A DNA stretch of 64,000 bases from Rhizobium sp. 2MFCol3.1 (GCF_000377565.1 NZ_KB898355.1:1-64000), one strand, 5' to 3'. Counted from the first letter of the stretch, positions 43,631 to 53,100 are shown. The notes: generated by a model from the sequence alone, not told the origin. A program made the numbers and translations.

Positions 43631-45166
43631 ATGTCTACAGATTCGAGCGCCGCAGCAATTCTTCTCAACTCTGCTGACGATGTTGCCGTCGCGCGCCGTA
43701 GGATCGGCGCCGGGGAAACGACGGGTGTGTCGGGGATCGTTGCCAATCAGATGGTACCGCGTGGCCACAAGGTTGCTCTTCGCGACATGCCTGCCGGATC
43801 GGAGCTGAGGAAGTTCGGCCAGGTGATCGGCGTTGCCACACAGGCGATCCGGCCCGGAGACCACGTGCATCTCCACAATCTTGCGATGTCGGAAGGCCAT
43901 GCCGCGCATCAGTTTTCCACGGAGACAGAAGAGACGGGAATGGTCGCTCCCGCCGATCGCCGCACCTTCATGGGGTATGATCGCGGCGCCGGCGGGGTGG
44001 GGACACGAAACTACATCGGCATCCTGACGACGGTGAACTGTTCGGCGACGGTGTCGCGCTACATCGCCGATCATTTCAACCGCATGGGCGGTCTCGATGG
44101 TTTCGACAATGTCGACGGCGTGGTAGCGCTGACGCATGGGCTCGGCTGCGCCATCAGCAACAAGTCCGAGGGCTACAAGTATCTGACGCGCGTCATCCAG
44201 GGATATGCGCGCCATCCGAATTTCGGCGGCATCCTGATGATCGGGCTGGGCTGCGAAACAAACCAGATTCAGCCGATCCTCGAACACTACCAGCTGGAAG
44301 AGGGCCAGCGCTTCAAGACGCTGACGATCCAGCAACTTGGCGGCACGAGAAAGACGATTGAAGCCGCCTGCGACATGATCCGCGAGATGCTGCCTTCCGT
44401 GAACAAGGCGGTGCGCACGCCCCAGCCCTTGTCGAAACTCAAGGTCGCGCTCGAGTGTGGCGGCTCCGACGGCTATTCCGGCATTACCGCCAATCCGGCC
44501 CTAGGTCACGCCTCGGACATGATCGTGCGCCATGGCGGGACGACATGCCTGGCCGAAACGCCTGAGATTTACGGTGCGGAGCATCTTCTGACCCGTCGCG
44601 CCGTGCGCCCGGAGATCGCGCAAAAGCTGATGGATCGCATCGACTGGTGGCGCGACTATACCGCGCGCAATGGCGCCGAGCTGAACAACAATCCGAGCTA
44701 CGGCAACAAGCAGGGCGGCCTGACGACGATCCTCGAAAAGTCTCTCGGCGCCGTGGCCAAAGGGGGCTCGATGCCGCTCAAGGCTGTTTACGAATATGCG
44801 GAGATCATCAACGAAACCGGCTTCGTGTTCATGGATACGCCCGGATACGATCCTGTTGCCGTAACAGGCCAGGTCGCCGGGGGCTGCAATGTCGTTTGCT
44901 TCACGACGGGGCGTGGCTCCGTGTCTGGATGGAAGCCGGCACCAACAATCAAGATCGCGACTAACACCGAGATGTACGAGCACATGCGCGAGGACATGGA
45001 CGCCGACACCGGCGGCATCGCGACGGGCGTCGATACGATCGAGGGCGCCGGCGAAAAACTGTTCGAGCAGATCCTCGCCGTGGCTTCCGGACAGAAGACC
45101 GTCAGCGAGGTCTATGATTACGGCGACAACGAGTTCGTGCCGTGGCAGGTCGGGGCAATTACCTGA
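43631..45166 (+). CDS. UxaA-family altronate/galactarate dehydratase
   Basis: 511 residues: an N-terminal SAF-like domain (about 10-95) and a large UxaA/GarD-type catalytic domain starting GYDRGAGGVGTRNYIGILTTVNCSATVS and containing LTHGLGCA and GLGCETNQI segments with the Fe-binding cysteines and histidine. Such enzymes dehydrate altronate or galactarate. The start at 43631 lies directly after the operator, and the N-terminal extension from 43571 is rejected. A good terminator follows at 45181. It probably feeds the FAH-family and aldehyde dehydrogenase steps. Confidence 0.85.
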   Translation: MSTDSSAAAILLNSADDVAVARRRIGAGETTGVSGIVANQMVPRGHKVALRDMPAGSELRKFGQVIGVATQAIRPGDHVHLHNLAMSEGHAAHQFSTETEETGMVAPADRRTFMGYDRGAGGVGTRNYIGILTTVNCSATVSRYIADHFNRMGGLDGFDNVDGVVALTHGLGCAISNKSEGYKYLTRVIQGYARHPNFGGILMIGLGCETNQIQPILEHYQLEEGQRFKTLTIQQLGGTRKTIEAACDMIREMLPSVNKAVRTPQPLSKLKVALECGGSDGYSGITANPALGHASDMIVRHGGTTCLAETPEIYGAEHLLTRRAVRPEIAQKLMDRIDWWRDYTARNGAELNNNPSYGNKQGGLTTILEKSLGAVAKGGSMPLKAVYEYAEIINETGFVFMDTPGYDPVAVTGQVAGGCNVVCFTTGRGSVSGWKPAPTIKIATNTEMYEHMREDMDADTGGIATGVDTIEGAGEKLFEQILAVASGQKTVSEVYDYGDNEFVPWQVGAIT

Positions 45167-45180
45167 GCGAAATCACGGGA

Positions 45181-45211
45181 AGGCCTCACGCGACATTGCG
45201 TGGGGCCTTTT
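45181..45211 (+). terminator. terminator after the UxaA-family gene
   Basis: AGGCCTCACGC (45181-45191) pairs with GCGTGGGGCCT (45198-45208), with one T-G pair, around a 6-base loop, then TTTTG. It overlaps the last codons of the convergent kinase gene. Confidence 0.75.
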
Positions 45212-46844
45212 GTCCGGTCGCGTCCGAGTGCAAGTCAATGTTTACCGCCTCCATGATTTGCCGCGCCTTTCGCTCGGCTTCCTGCAGGCTGAGGAACACG
45301 TTATAGCGGGCGTCATGCAGCTGGCGAAGACGTCCCTGACGCGGCTTCTTGATTTCGCCCATTTTCGTCATGGCTTGCATCGCGCTCGAAACATCATCGA
45401 ACTTGTCCGATGCTGCGGCACCCAAGATTGCCGCTCCGAGCAGAACTGGCTCCCTGCACATGGGTATGCCGACTTCGAGCCCAGTCGCGTCGGCCAGGAT
45501 CTGCCTGACTAGGCTGCTCCTGCCCGCGCCGCCGCTGACCACGATCTGCGAAATACCAACGCCTTTTGCGTTCATCGCGTCGACGATCTGGCGTGCTCCA
45601 TAGGCTATCCCGCCAATTCCGGCGAGATAGAGTTCGCACAGGCTTTCCAGATTGTCGGAGAGGGTGAGCCCCGTGATGGTCGCCTTTGCGTGTGGGTCAG
45701 CATGCGGGGCGCGATTGCCGAGAAATTCCGGCACGACGTGAATGCTCGTCGGAATGTTGTCCGCATTCGGGAACCGTTTTTCGCATTCCTGTTCAAGATA
45801 GGCCAACAGGTGCAAGACCTCGAGTTTGGCCATCTTCTGAGCTGTCGGAAAGAATGGGTGGCATTGCACGAGGTAATCGATCGCGGCGCCGGCCGCCGAC
45901 TGCCCGCCTTCCAGCAACCAAAGATCGGGAAGCATTGCCCCGCAATACGGTCCCCATACCCCGGGCACCGATCGTTCGCTTGAGGTGCTGGCCATCGCGC
46001 AAGCGGATGTTCCAAACACATAGGCCATTTGACTTTGGGCGACTGCCCCGACACTCAACGAGCCAATGCCTCCGGCATGCGCATCAATCGCCCCTGCGCC
46101 GACCGCCGTGGCTGGGAGCAGGCCGAGACTTTCTGCAACCTCGCTCGTCAAACCCGAGCCAACAGGGGTTCCGGGTGCAACAACTGTCCGGCCGATGCGC
46201 TGGAAATCGTTAGAAGCAAGATCCGAGAGGCCGACTTGCTTGAAATAGTCAGGATCCCATCGCTTTTCGTGCGCCAGATAAGTCCATTTGCAGGTCACTG
46301 TGCAGGCGGAGCGATCGGTAGACCCGGTCGCCTTGTATGTCAGCCAATCGGTGAGGTCGAAAAAATGCCCTGCTCGATTGTATGTATCCGGCAGGTTTTC
46401 CTTGAGCCAAAGCAGCTTGGGCGTTTGCATTTCCGGCGATATCGAGCCGCCGACATAGGAGAGTACGAGGTGTTTCGTCCGGTTGATGCGATCGGCCTGG
46501 TCAATCGCTCGATGGTCCATCCAGACGATAACGTTGCGATCATTGTCTCCTGTCGGGCTCACCGTGACCGGCGATCCCGCGGCATCGACCACCACCAGCG
46601 AGCAGGTCGCATCGAAGCTCACTCCGGCGATCTCCTTAGGGTCCATGCGAGACTTGGTCATCACCTCACGGACGGCTTGGACAACAGCGGACCAGATATC
46701 GTCAGAACTCTGCTCGACGATATCTATGCCGATCCGCCACATGCGGATCGGGGATTGGGCGGACGAAAGCAGGAGCCCCGTTTCGGTCACGAGGCCTGCA
46801 CGCGCGCTGCCGGTGCCGACATCCACGCCGATGAAACAAACCAT
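45186..46844 (-). CDS. FGGY-family pentulose kinase (D-ribulokinase-like)
   Basis: 552 residues, the longer FGGY class. N-terminal GVDVGTGSARAGLVTETG (about 6-23), WMDHRAIDQADRIN with the likely catalytic aspartate near 130, and a long insert with TVTCKWTYLAHEKRWDPDYF typical of the ribulokinase-like/FGGY branch. It phosphorylates a ketose such as ribulose or a related rare sugar. It is the last gene of the minus-strand operon 51986-45186, after the Gfo/Idh/MocA gene, so it probably acts on the ketose produced by that pathway. Confidence 0.87.
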   Translation of the reverse strand: MVCFIGVDVGTGSARAGLVTETGLLLSSAQSPIRMWRIGIDIVEQSSDDIWSAVVQAVREVMTKSRMDPKEIAGVSFDATCSLVVVDAAGSPVTVSPTGDNDRNVIVWMDHRAIDQADRINRTKHLVLSYVGGSISPEMQTPKLLWLKENLPDTYNRAGHFFDLTDWLTYKATGSTDRSACTVTCKWTYLAHEKRWDPDYFKQVGLSDLASNDFQRIGRTVVAPGTPVGSGLTSEVAESLGLLPATAVGAGAIDAHAGGIGSLSVGAVAQSQMAYVFGTSACAMASTSSERSVPGVWGPYCGAMLPDLWLLEGGQSAAGAAIDYLVQCHPFFPTAQKMAKLEVLHLLAYLEQECEKRFPNADNIPTSIHVVPEFLGNRAPHADPHAKATITGLTLSDNLESLCELYLAGIGGIAYGARQIVDAMNAKGVGISQIVVSGGAGRSSLVRQILADATGLEVGIPMCREPVLLGAAILGAAASDKFDDVSSAMQAMTKMGEIKKPRQGRLRQLHDARYNVFLSLQEAERKARQIMEAVNIDLHSDATGQKAPRNVA

Positions 46845-46883
46845 GTTGAGATCCTCTTCGATAGGGATATCGGCTCAGCCAGG

Positions 46884-48068
46884 CTAAAGGCTTTCGCTGC
46901 GAAGGCTGGAGGCCTGCTCCGGAGTGAGCGCCTCTGGGCGCTCTGCCCGATGGGATACCTGGACCTCGCGCTTAAGCTCGGCCGACTGGAGGACGCCCAG
47001 CATGACAGCCAGCGTGTGAAGCGAGAAGTCTCCCGAGCAACGGTGCGGTCGGTTGTTGGCAATGGCGTTCGCCATCTCCGCAAGACCGAGCGAGCGGTAG
47101 TTGGCGATCGTGGGGCGGCCAAAGGGATAGTTGATCGCGCCGAACGGAAGCTTGGTCGTGTCGACAGGATTCCAATCCGGCCTTTGTCCGACCAGCGCCA
47201 AGGCCTCAGCGTCATGCGTATTGAGGGGCAAAGTGGTGTCGGAGAGCTCCACGTCCCCACCGAATGTATCGGGATCGGGAACGCGAAGGGATGCCTTGGT
47301 TCCATGCAGTTCGATCGGGCGCATGCCGTTGCGCCAGATGTCCCAGCTGGCGATGAAGGTGATGGTCGCGCCGCTCTCGAACTTGAGGATGGCGTTGATC
47401 GTCGTGAAAGTCTCGACCTTGAAGGTTTTGCCCTTGTTCGGACCTTCGGCACCATAGATGCGTTCGGCCGGGCTGATCTGCCCGGTCGCATACACCGAGG
47501 CGACCGGGCCGAGCAGGTTGCAGAGTGACGAGATGTAGTACGGACCGATGTCGAGAACCGGGCCGCCACCGGCTTGGTAGAAGAAGGACGGGTTGGGATG
47601 CCAGTGCTCCATTCCCTTGGACATGATCGCCGCGACGCCGGTGAGAATCTGTCCCGCCGATCCGTCGTCGATGTTCCGTCGCGCCGTCTGCTGGCCAGCA
47701 CCGAGAATGGTATCCGGCGCGCAGCCGATGCGCAGACCTTTCTCCTTCGCGCGGCGAACCAGATCGATACCGTCCTCGAGTGAGGTCGCGAGAGGCTTTT
47801 CGACGTAGACATGCTTGCCGGCATCGAGCACCGCGCGGCTCACCTCGGCGTGGACGCTGGGGATCGTCAGGTTGAGGACGATATCGATATCTTTGGATGA
47901 AAGGAGCTTGTCGACGGACCTCTCCTCCAGCCCGAATTTGCCGGCGATGCGCTTCGACGCCTCCGGCACGACGTCGGCACAGGCGACGATGTCGATGTCG
48001 TGGAAAAGCTTGCTGTTGGCGGCGTAGATGTCGGAAATGTTGCCGCAGCCGATGATACCAACTCTCAT
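46884..48068 (-). CDS. Gfo/Idh/MocA-family oxidoreductase
   Basis: The start at 48068 (GAGGG upstream) gives 394 residues beginning MRVGIIGCGNISDIYAANSKLF, the NAD(P) Rossmann motif; an open frame to 48116 would add 16 residues and is rejected. YVEKPLATSLEDG (near 95) is the family EKP signature, followed by the substrate domain (FYQAGGGPVLDIGPYYISSL). It oxidises a sugar or cyclitol. It sits between an isomerase gene (48122) and a kinase gene (45186) in the importer operon. Confidence 0.86.
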   Translation of the reverse strand: MRVGIIGCGNISDIYAANSKLFHDIDIVACADVVPEASKRIAGKFGLEERSVDKLLSSKDIDIVLNLTIPSVHAEVSRAVLDAGKHVYVEKPLATSLEDGIDLVRRAKEKGLRIGCAPDTILGAGQQTARRNIDDGSAGQILTGVAAIMSKGMEHWHPNPSFFYQAGGGPVLDIGPYYISSLCNLLGPVASVYATGQISPAERIYGAEGPNKGKTFKVETFTTINAILKFESGATITFIASWDIWRNGMRPIELHGTKASLRVPDPDTFGGDVELSDTTLPLNTHDAEALALVGQRPDWNPVDTTKLPFGAINYPFGRPTIANYRSLGLAEMANAIANNRPHRCSGDFSLHTLAVMLGVLQSAELKREVQVSHRAERPEALTPEQASSLRSESL

Positions 48069-48121
48069 TGGGTCCCTCGTTGAATAGGTGATGGAATTTG
48101 ATGTGGACGCGGCCACATCGC

Positions 48122-48973
48122 TTATCGCGACTTGAGATAGCCTGCCGGAGCCGCGCCCCTCACGAATGCCAGACGCGCGACGGCCTGCTCGGGCTTCAGC
48201 GCATGCAGAATGATCGATCCCTGGTAGCCGCTCTCCTGCATCTTCTGGAGGTAGTAAGGGTAATCCAGCTTTCCGAGCCCCGCCGGCACGTGTCCGGCCT
48301 CGCCATCCCGGTCGAGATCCTTGGCGTGAGCCAGCACGATATCGTTGCCGAGAAGGTCGAAGGCCTCGTCAAGCTTCTCGCGCATAAGCGGCAGTTCGCC
48401 CTTCTGGAAGATGTTGGCGCCGTCCATGATGATTTTCAGGTTCGGCGAGCCGACCTCGTCCAGCAGACGCCGCGCCTTGCGGACAGTGTTGATGGAATTG
48501 CCCACTTCGGTTTCGACACCGAGGAGAATGCCGTGTGCCTCTGCGGTCTTCACCGCCTGTTTGACTGTGACGAGGAGGTCCTGCCACGCTTCCGGGCTAT
48601 CGCTGTCTTCATGCCTTTTCCACATATCCTCTGGATCGCGCGACCCGGTGCACAACGTGACGACCTTGGTGCCAAGTCTAGGCGCGAGCGCGATCAGGCG
48701 GTCCAGACCCTCCGCGCCTTCAGCTCGCTTTGCCGGATCGGGGTCGATCATGTTGTAGGTGCCTGACAGTGCGGAGAGCTCAAGGCCGTTTGCGGCAAAG
48801 CCATCCTTGACGGCGGCGATCTGGCTCTCGCTAAGGCTCTCGGGGAACGTGTCACCGAAGGCGTTCACGAGGTCGAACTGGACGCCCGTCGCGCCGGCGG
48901 CGGCCATCGCCTTGAGGTTAGCTTCCAGATTGGGGGACGGGAATTCCGGGGAAAGTAGGCCGAGTGTCGCCAT
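48122..48973 (-). CDS. sugar phosphate isomerase/epimerase family TIM barrel
   Basis: 283 residues of the xylose-isomerase-like TIM-barrel family. Likely metal ligands are E in LLGVETEVG, D in KIIMDGANI, H in IVLAHAKDLD and a late residue near IILHALKPE. The LAHAKDLD segment is typical of family epimerases in sugar operons. Position after the binding-protein gene and before the Gfo/Idh/MocA dehydrogenase suggests epimerisation or isomerisation of the imported sugar. Ribosome site weak (TGGATG). Confidence 0.8.
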   Translation of the reverse strand: MATLGLLSPEFPSPNLEANLKAMAAAGATGVQFDLVNAFGDTFPESLSESQIAAVKDGFAANGLELSALSGTYNMIDPDPAKRAEGAEGLDRLIALAPRLGTKVVTLCTGSRDPEDMWKRHEDSDSPEAWQDLLVTVKQAVKTAEAHGILLGVETEVGNSINTVRKARRLLDEVGSPNLKIIMDGANIFQKGELPLMREKLDEAFDLLGNDIVLAHAKDLDRDGEAGHVPAGLGKLDYPYYLQKMQESGYQGSIILHALKPEQAVARLAFVRGAAPAGYLKSR

Positions 48974-49010
48974 GGTCGCATCCAGTGCTTTTGAAGGACT
49001 TGTGGTTTGG

Positions 49011-49036
49011 AAGTCAGGGCCTGATGGCCCTGACTT
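49011..49036 (-). terminator. strong intercistronic stem-loop after the binding-protein gene
   Basis: AAGTCAGGGCC (49011-49021) pairs perfectly with GGCCCTGACTT (49026-49036) around a TGAT loop. It lies between the binding-protein stop and the isomerase start on the minus strand. It should reduce expression of the enzyme genes relative to the importer. Confidence 0.65.
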
Positions 49037-49072
49037 TTGGCGAGCCGCTGCTGGGCGCAGGGCAGGGAGGTC

Positions 49073-50077
49073 TTACTTACCGCAGGTGTCGGCTTGCTCC
49101 GGCGTGCAGGTCACGAACCCGGTGTCGATCGACGGCGGAACCGTCTTGCCAGCCTTGAGGTCGTGGAGTGCCATCAGTGCCTTGTAGCCGATCTGGTAGG
49201 GGTTTTGGCCGACGTTGAAGCTGCTCAGTCCTGCCTTCAGCAGCGGCATCTGCGGCGGCTCGGCATCGCCGAACGAGATGACGAACTGATGGGAATCGAT
49301 CCGCTCCTTGACCCTGTTCATCGCCCGCTTATAGGCGTCAGGCGCATACTGTGCCCAACCGCCGACCGCGATCAGCGCGTCGAGATCGGGATGCGCGATG
49401 ACGAGATCGTTGAGCTGCTGCGCGGCCAGGGTGATGTCGTCGTTGTTGTAAAGCGGGCATCCCGACGGTTCGGTCCAGCCGTTCTGGCCGTCGAGCTTGG
49501 CGACCGGCTTGGTGCGGTCCGAGCCAGCCAGCGTATCGCGCACGCCCTGGACGCGGGTGTCGAGGTTGATCGAACCTGGTGTTCCGGACTGAATGCACAC
49601 ACTGCCGCCCTTGGGCTTCATCTCGATGACCTTCTTGGCCAGCGTGACGCCGAAATTGTAATTGTCGGTGCCGACGAAGGTGGTGCGGAGGCTCTGATTT
49701 TCTTCGGGCAGATCGCTGTCGAAGGTGATGACGGGAACGCCGGAATCCTTGGCCTTCTGAATGAAGCGGGCGACCGACTTGGGGTTCTTGGGCGCGATGG
49801 CGATGCCATCAAGTCCGCGCGTCACCATGTCGTTCAGCGTCTGGATCTGGGCGCCTTCGTCATTGCTTGTCGGGCCGACAAACAGGCAGGTGACACCGAT
49901 CTCCTTGGCGGCGGCCTCGCAACCGTCCTTCATCTTCGCGCCGAAGGGATCGATCAGGCCCTTGGGGATGAGTGCGTATGTCTCGGCGGCGGATGCGCCC
50001 GCCGGCAGTGCCGTGGCCACTCCTCCCAGGACCGCCAGTGCTGCCAATGCCTGCTTTGCTTTGTATTTCGAATTCAC
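49073..50077 (-). CDS. sugar ABC transporter substrate-binding protein (RbsB type)
   Basis: 334 residues with a signal peptide ending ALPAGASA before AETYALIPKGLIDPFGAKMKDG. The rest is the two-lobed sugar-binding fold (VTRGLDGIAIAPKNPKSV; ALIAVGGWAQYAPDAYKRA). Four or more cysteines in the mature part are more than usual for the family. It works with the permease at 50184 and the single-domain ATPase at 51243. It is third in the operon, an order (ATPase, permease, binding protein) opposite to the importer at 7685. Confidence 0.88.
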   Translation of the reverse strand: MNSKYKAKQALAALAVLGGVATALPAGASAAETYALIPKGLIDPFGAKMKDGCEAAAKEIGVTCLFVGPTSNDEGAQIQTLNDMVTRGLDGIAIAPKNPKSVARFIQKAKDSGVPVITFDSDLPEENQSLRTTFVGTDNYNFGVTLAKKVIEMKPKGGSVCIQSGTPGSINLDTRVQGVRDTLAGSDRTKPVAKLDGQNGWTEPSGCPLYNNDDITLAAQQLNDLVIAHPDLDALIAVGGWAQYAPDAYKRAMNRVKERIDSHQFVISFGDAEPPQMPLLKAGLSSFNVGQNPYQIGYKALMALHDLKAGKTVPPSIDTGFVTCTPEQADTCGK

Positions 50078-50098
50078 GTTGATGTCCTCCTCGACAAT

Positions 50099-50143
50099 CT
50101 CAGTGTGGTTTGGCTCAGTGTGGTTTTGCTCAGTATGCTTTGG
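50099..50143. repeat. three tandem 15-bp repeats between permease and binding-protein genes
   Basis: CTCAGTGTGGTTTGG (50099-50113), CTCAGTGTGGTTTTG (50114-50128) and CTCAGTATGCTTTGG (50129-50143) are consecutive, with two or three differences in total between copies. They lie in the 106-base gap upstream of the binding-protein start on the minus strand. They could bind a regulator, or may simply be a slippage-prone duplication. Confidence 0.7.
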
Positions 50144-50183
50144 TCTCGCGCAATTCCTCCTGTGGTCACCGGCGAGCGGTGGC

Positions 50184-51224
50184 CTATTGGCGCGACATGC
50201 GCAGTCGCTCCAGCCAGACGGCGAAGATGATGAATGCCCCGACGAAGGTTCCCTGCCAGAAGGGATCGACGCCGGCCAAAAGCAGTGAATTGCGGATGAC
50301 CTCGATCAGGAGCGAGCCGACGACGGCGCCCGGAGCGCTGCCATATCCGCCCATCAGGTTCGCACCGCCGATGACCGACCCCGCGATGACCTGAAGCTCC
50401 TGCCCGGTGCCGAGCACGTTGGTCGCTGCCCCAAGCCAGCCGAGCAGGAACACCGACGTCAGCGCCGTGATCACACCCATGAGGATGTAGACAGAGAGCT
50501 TGATCGCATAGACAGGCAGGCCCGTCAGTTCCGCGGCGTTCTGGTTGCCGCCGATCGCCTTCACGTAGCGGCCCCAACGCGTCATCGTCAGTGCGAATTG
50601 CATTGCGATCGCCGCGATCAAGACTGCAATCAGCACCGTGGGAATGCCGAGAAGCGTGCCGCCGCCGATCGCCGACAGCATGTCGCCGCCCGGGCCGAAG
50701 TCGTAGAAGACCTGGTTGCGTGAGATGACGAGCGTGATCGATCTCAAGACGCTCATCATCCCGAGTGTGACGATGAAGGGCGGCATTTTCATAACGGTGA
50801 TAAGGAAGCCGTTGATTGCTCCGGCGAAGCCGCCCACCGCCATGGTCAAGACCACCGCCGGAAAGAATGGCATGCCGCCATTTAGCATGATTGCCAGTGA
50901 GATCGCGCAGAGGCCGAGGTTCGAACCCGACGAGATATCGATACCACCGGTCATGATGACCGGCGTCATTCCGATCGCCATCAGTGCGACGAAGGCGAAA
51001 TTCTGCAGGATGTTGGATAGGTTGGCGACTGAAAGGAACTTGGGTGCAACTGCGCCAACGACGATACACAACAGGATGACGACGAGCAGGATCCAGAATT
51101 CCTGGCTGTGCAGAAATGCCCTCAGGATACTGCGTTCGCGCTTATCCAGAACTGCGTCCAGATCGGCGGCGTTTGAACTTGTGAGATTTGGCGACCCTGC
51201 GGTCGAATTGGTTTGATCGGTCAT
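50184..51224 (-). CDS. sugar ABC transporter permease (RbsC family)
   Basis: 346 residues with an N-terminal cytoplasmic tail of about 45 residues and about ten membrane segments. Family marks are MTGGIDISSGSNLGLCAI and the C-terminal GSVIGGANLMGGYGSAPGAVVG loop. It forms the channel of the importer with the ATPase at 51243 (18 bases upstream) and the binding protein at 49073. Confidence 0.9.
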   Translation of the reverse strand: MTDQTNSTAGSPNLTSSNAADLDAVLDKRERSILRAFLHSQEFWILLVVILLCIVVGAVAPKFLSVANLSNILQNFAFVALMAIGMTPVIMTGGIDISSGSNLGLCAISLAIMLNGGMPFFPAVVLTMAVGGFAGAINGFLITVMKMPPFIVTLGMMSVLRSITLVISRNQVFYDFGPGGDMLSAIGGGTLLGIPTVLIAVLIAAIAMQFALTMTRWGRYVKAIGGNQNAAELTGLPVYAIKLSVYILMGVITALTSVFLLGWLGAATNVLGTGQELQVIAGSVIGGANLMGGYGSAPGAVVGSLLIEVIRNSLLLAGVDPFWQGTFVGAFIIFAVWLERLRMSRQ

Positions 51225-51242
51225 GTTCGCTCTCAGAATTGA

Positions 51243-51986
51243 TCAGGCGCTGGCCTGGGCGCCGGTGATCAGCGCGGTGATTTCCTGGGGCGAGGTGCTG
51301 GCGATCGCCTTGTCCGCGACCTTCTGGCCGCGGCGCATCACGATGACGCGATCACAGACCTCGAAGACATCGGGCATTCGGTGCGATACGAGAACGATCG
51401 CCGTGCCCTGGTCTCTAAGGCGTTTGATCAGCGCCAGAACCTCGGCGACCTGACGAACCGAGATTGCGGCCGTCGGTTCGTCCATGAGAACGATCTTCGA
51501 CTGGGCGAGGCGCGTGCGGGCGATTGCCACGGCCTGGCGTTGGCCGCCGGACATGCGCGCCACCAGATCGCGGGCGCGCGTCTCGGTCTTCAGTTCGCGG
51601 AAAATCTCCACGGCTCGCCGGCGCATGGCGCCGTGGTCGAGGAACTTGAAGGGGCCGATCTTGCGCATGATCTCCCGGCCGAGAAAGACGTTTGCCGAGG
51701 CTGAGAGATTGTCGCAGAGCGCGAGGTCCTGATAGACGACCTCGACGCCGCTTGCCCGGGCTTCAGCGGGCTTGGTGAAATGGACGTCGGTCCCGTTGAG
51801 CCTGTAGCTGCCGGAACTGGGTGTATGATTGCCGGCAATCACCCTGATGAGGGTCGACTTCCCCGCGCCATTGTCGCCCATCAGGCCAACGATTTCCGCA
51901 GGCTTGATTGAAAACGAAACATCGGTAAGCGCCTGGATCGCGCCGAAATTCTTCGACACGTTCGCTAGTTCAAGAACACTCTGCAA
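51243..51986 (-). CDS. sugar ABC transporter ATP-binding protein, single ATPase domain
   Basis: 247 residues with one nucleotide-binding domain: Walker A GDNGAGKST (about 36-44), signature MSGGQRQAVAIARTRL, Walker B IVLMDEPTAAIS and H-loop VLVSHRMPD. Most RbsC-type importers use a 500-residue double-domain ATPase (as at 8683). The short form resembles FrcA of the rhizobial fructose importer and must act as a homodimer. It is the first gene of the operon reading to 45186, and a palindromic operator lies upstream at 52133. Confidence 0.9.
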   Translation of the reverse strand: MQSVLELANVSKNFGAIQALTDVSFSIKPAEIVGLMGDNGAGKSTLIRVIAGNHTPSSGSYRLNGTDVHFTKPAEARASGVEVVYQDLALCDNLSASANVFLGREIMRKIGPFKFLDHGAMRRRAVEIFRELKTETRARDLVARMSGGQRQAVAIARTRLAQSKIVLMDEPTAAISVRQVAEVLALIKRLRDQGTAIVLVSHRMPDVFEVCDRVIVMRRGQKVADKAIASTSPQEITALITGAQASA

Positions 51987-52132
51987 GCTTCTCCTCCTTC
52001 TCGCTGAGTTTTCTGTCGGATGCCGTCACCAGGCGGGAACAAAGTCCAAGACATCGAATCTTTGTCTTAGACCTGAACTAAATTAATCCTCCACATCCCG
52101 CTGGCGTCTTGTATCCTCCGTAACCTGCATAT

Positions 52133-52149
52133 AGTCTTAGTCTAAGACT
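52133..52149. promoter_or_regulatory. ROK-type operator palindrome in a divergent promoter region
   Basis: AGTCTTAG (52133-52140) and CTAAGACT (52142-52149) are perfect inverse complements around one base. Partial copies lie nearby (GTCTTAGAC at 52064-52072) and upstream of the ROK gene (TGTCTAAGA near 54323). It separates the importer operon (minus) from the esterase gene (plus). Confidence 0.62.
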
Positions 52150-52182
52150 TGTGTCAAATTGTTAATTGGGAGGAGGCGAAGA

Positions 52183-53100
52183 ATGAGTGTGTATGACGAA
52201 TTGGGGCCGGATATGCAGGCATTTGCCCGGTATTTGAAGAAGGCGGACGATCTGATGGCATCCGAGGCGATCGAGGATGTCAGGTCGGCGACGCGACGGC
52301 TCCGTGATGAGGCAAGCCGTGTGATACCGTTCGTTGAGACTGTCGAGGAAGGGGCGTTCGAAGGAATGCGGTATCGTACCTATCGGCCTGCGTCCGCCGA
52401 GGGCGTGACCGTCGTCTATCTGCACGGTGGCGCTTGGAGCCATCTCGATCTCGATGTGTACGATCCGATCATGCGCCAGATCGCCGCCGACGGCCCGGTC
52501 AAGGTGATCGGGTTCGAATACCCCCTGGTTCCGGAAGTTCGCTTTCCAGCCAATATGGAAGCCTGCGTAGGCTTTGTCCGGCAGGTTATCCTCGACGACC
52601 CGAACACGCCGATCGTCCTGATGGGAGATTCCGCTGGGGCGAACCTCGCGATCGGCACGGCAATTATCCTGCGCGATCGACACAAAATCCATGTTGCAGG
52701 GCTCGCGCTCATCTATGGCGGCTTCGATCTCGAAAGCGAAAGGGAGTCGTCAGCACGCTACGGCGGGGGCGAGTTACCTATGACCACCGAGGGCGTCCGC
52801 TCATCACAGGCGTTTTACCTCGGCGAGGATGGCGATCCCGCCAACCCCCTCATCAGCCCGATAAAGGCCGATCTGCGGGGGCTGCCGCCGACATTCCTGT
52901 CGGTCGCGAGCCACGACAATCTCTACGACGAAAACATCGAGATGGCGCGGCAGCTCGGCTATGCCGGCGTCTCCGTGGAACTGAAAATCTACCCCCGCGC
53001 CATTCACGGTTTTCTGGAAGCCTGGAGCGTTAGCGGATCGCAGATCGCGAAGACCGCGCTCGAAGATCTCGCGCAGTTCGCCGTCGCTCGCGGACGGTAA
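52183..53100 (+). CDS. alpha/beta hydrolase (HSL-type esterase/lactonase)
   Basis: 305 residues from ATG 52183 with GGGAGGAGG upstream. HGGAW (near 85) is the oxyanion-hole motif of hormone-sensitive-lipase-like esterases, GDSAGAN (near 150) holds the nucleophile serine, and AIHGFLEAW near 285 supplies the catalytic histidine. It is cytoplasmic, with no signal peptide. It is divergent from the importer operon over a shared palindromic operator, so it may remove an acyl group from, or open a lactone of, the imported sugar. Its stop abuts the stop of the convergent ROK gene. Confidence 0.82.
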   Translation: MSVYDELGPDMQAFARYLKKADDLMASEAIEDVRSATRRLRDEASRVIPFVETVEEGAFEGMRYRTYRPASAEGVTVVYLHGGAWSHLDLDVYDPIMRQIAADGPVKVIGFEYPLVPEVRFPANMEACVGFVRQVILDDPNTPIVLMGDSAGANLAIGTAIILRDRHKIHVAGLALIYGGFDLESERESSARYGGGELPMTTEGVRSSQAFYLGEDGDPANPLISPIKADLRGLPPTFLSVASHDNLYDENIEMARQLGYAGVSVELKIYPRAIHGFLEAWSVSGSQIAKTALEDLAQFAVARGR

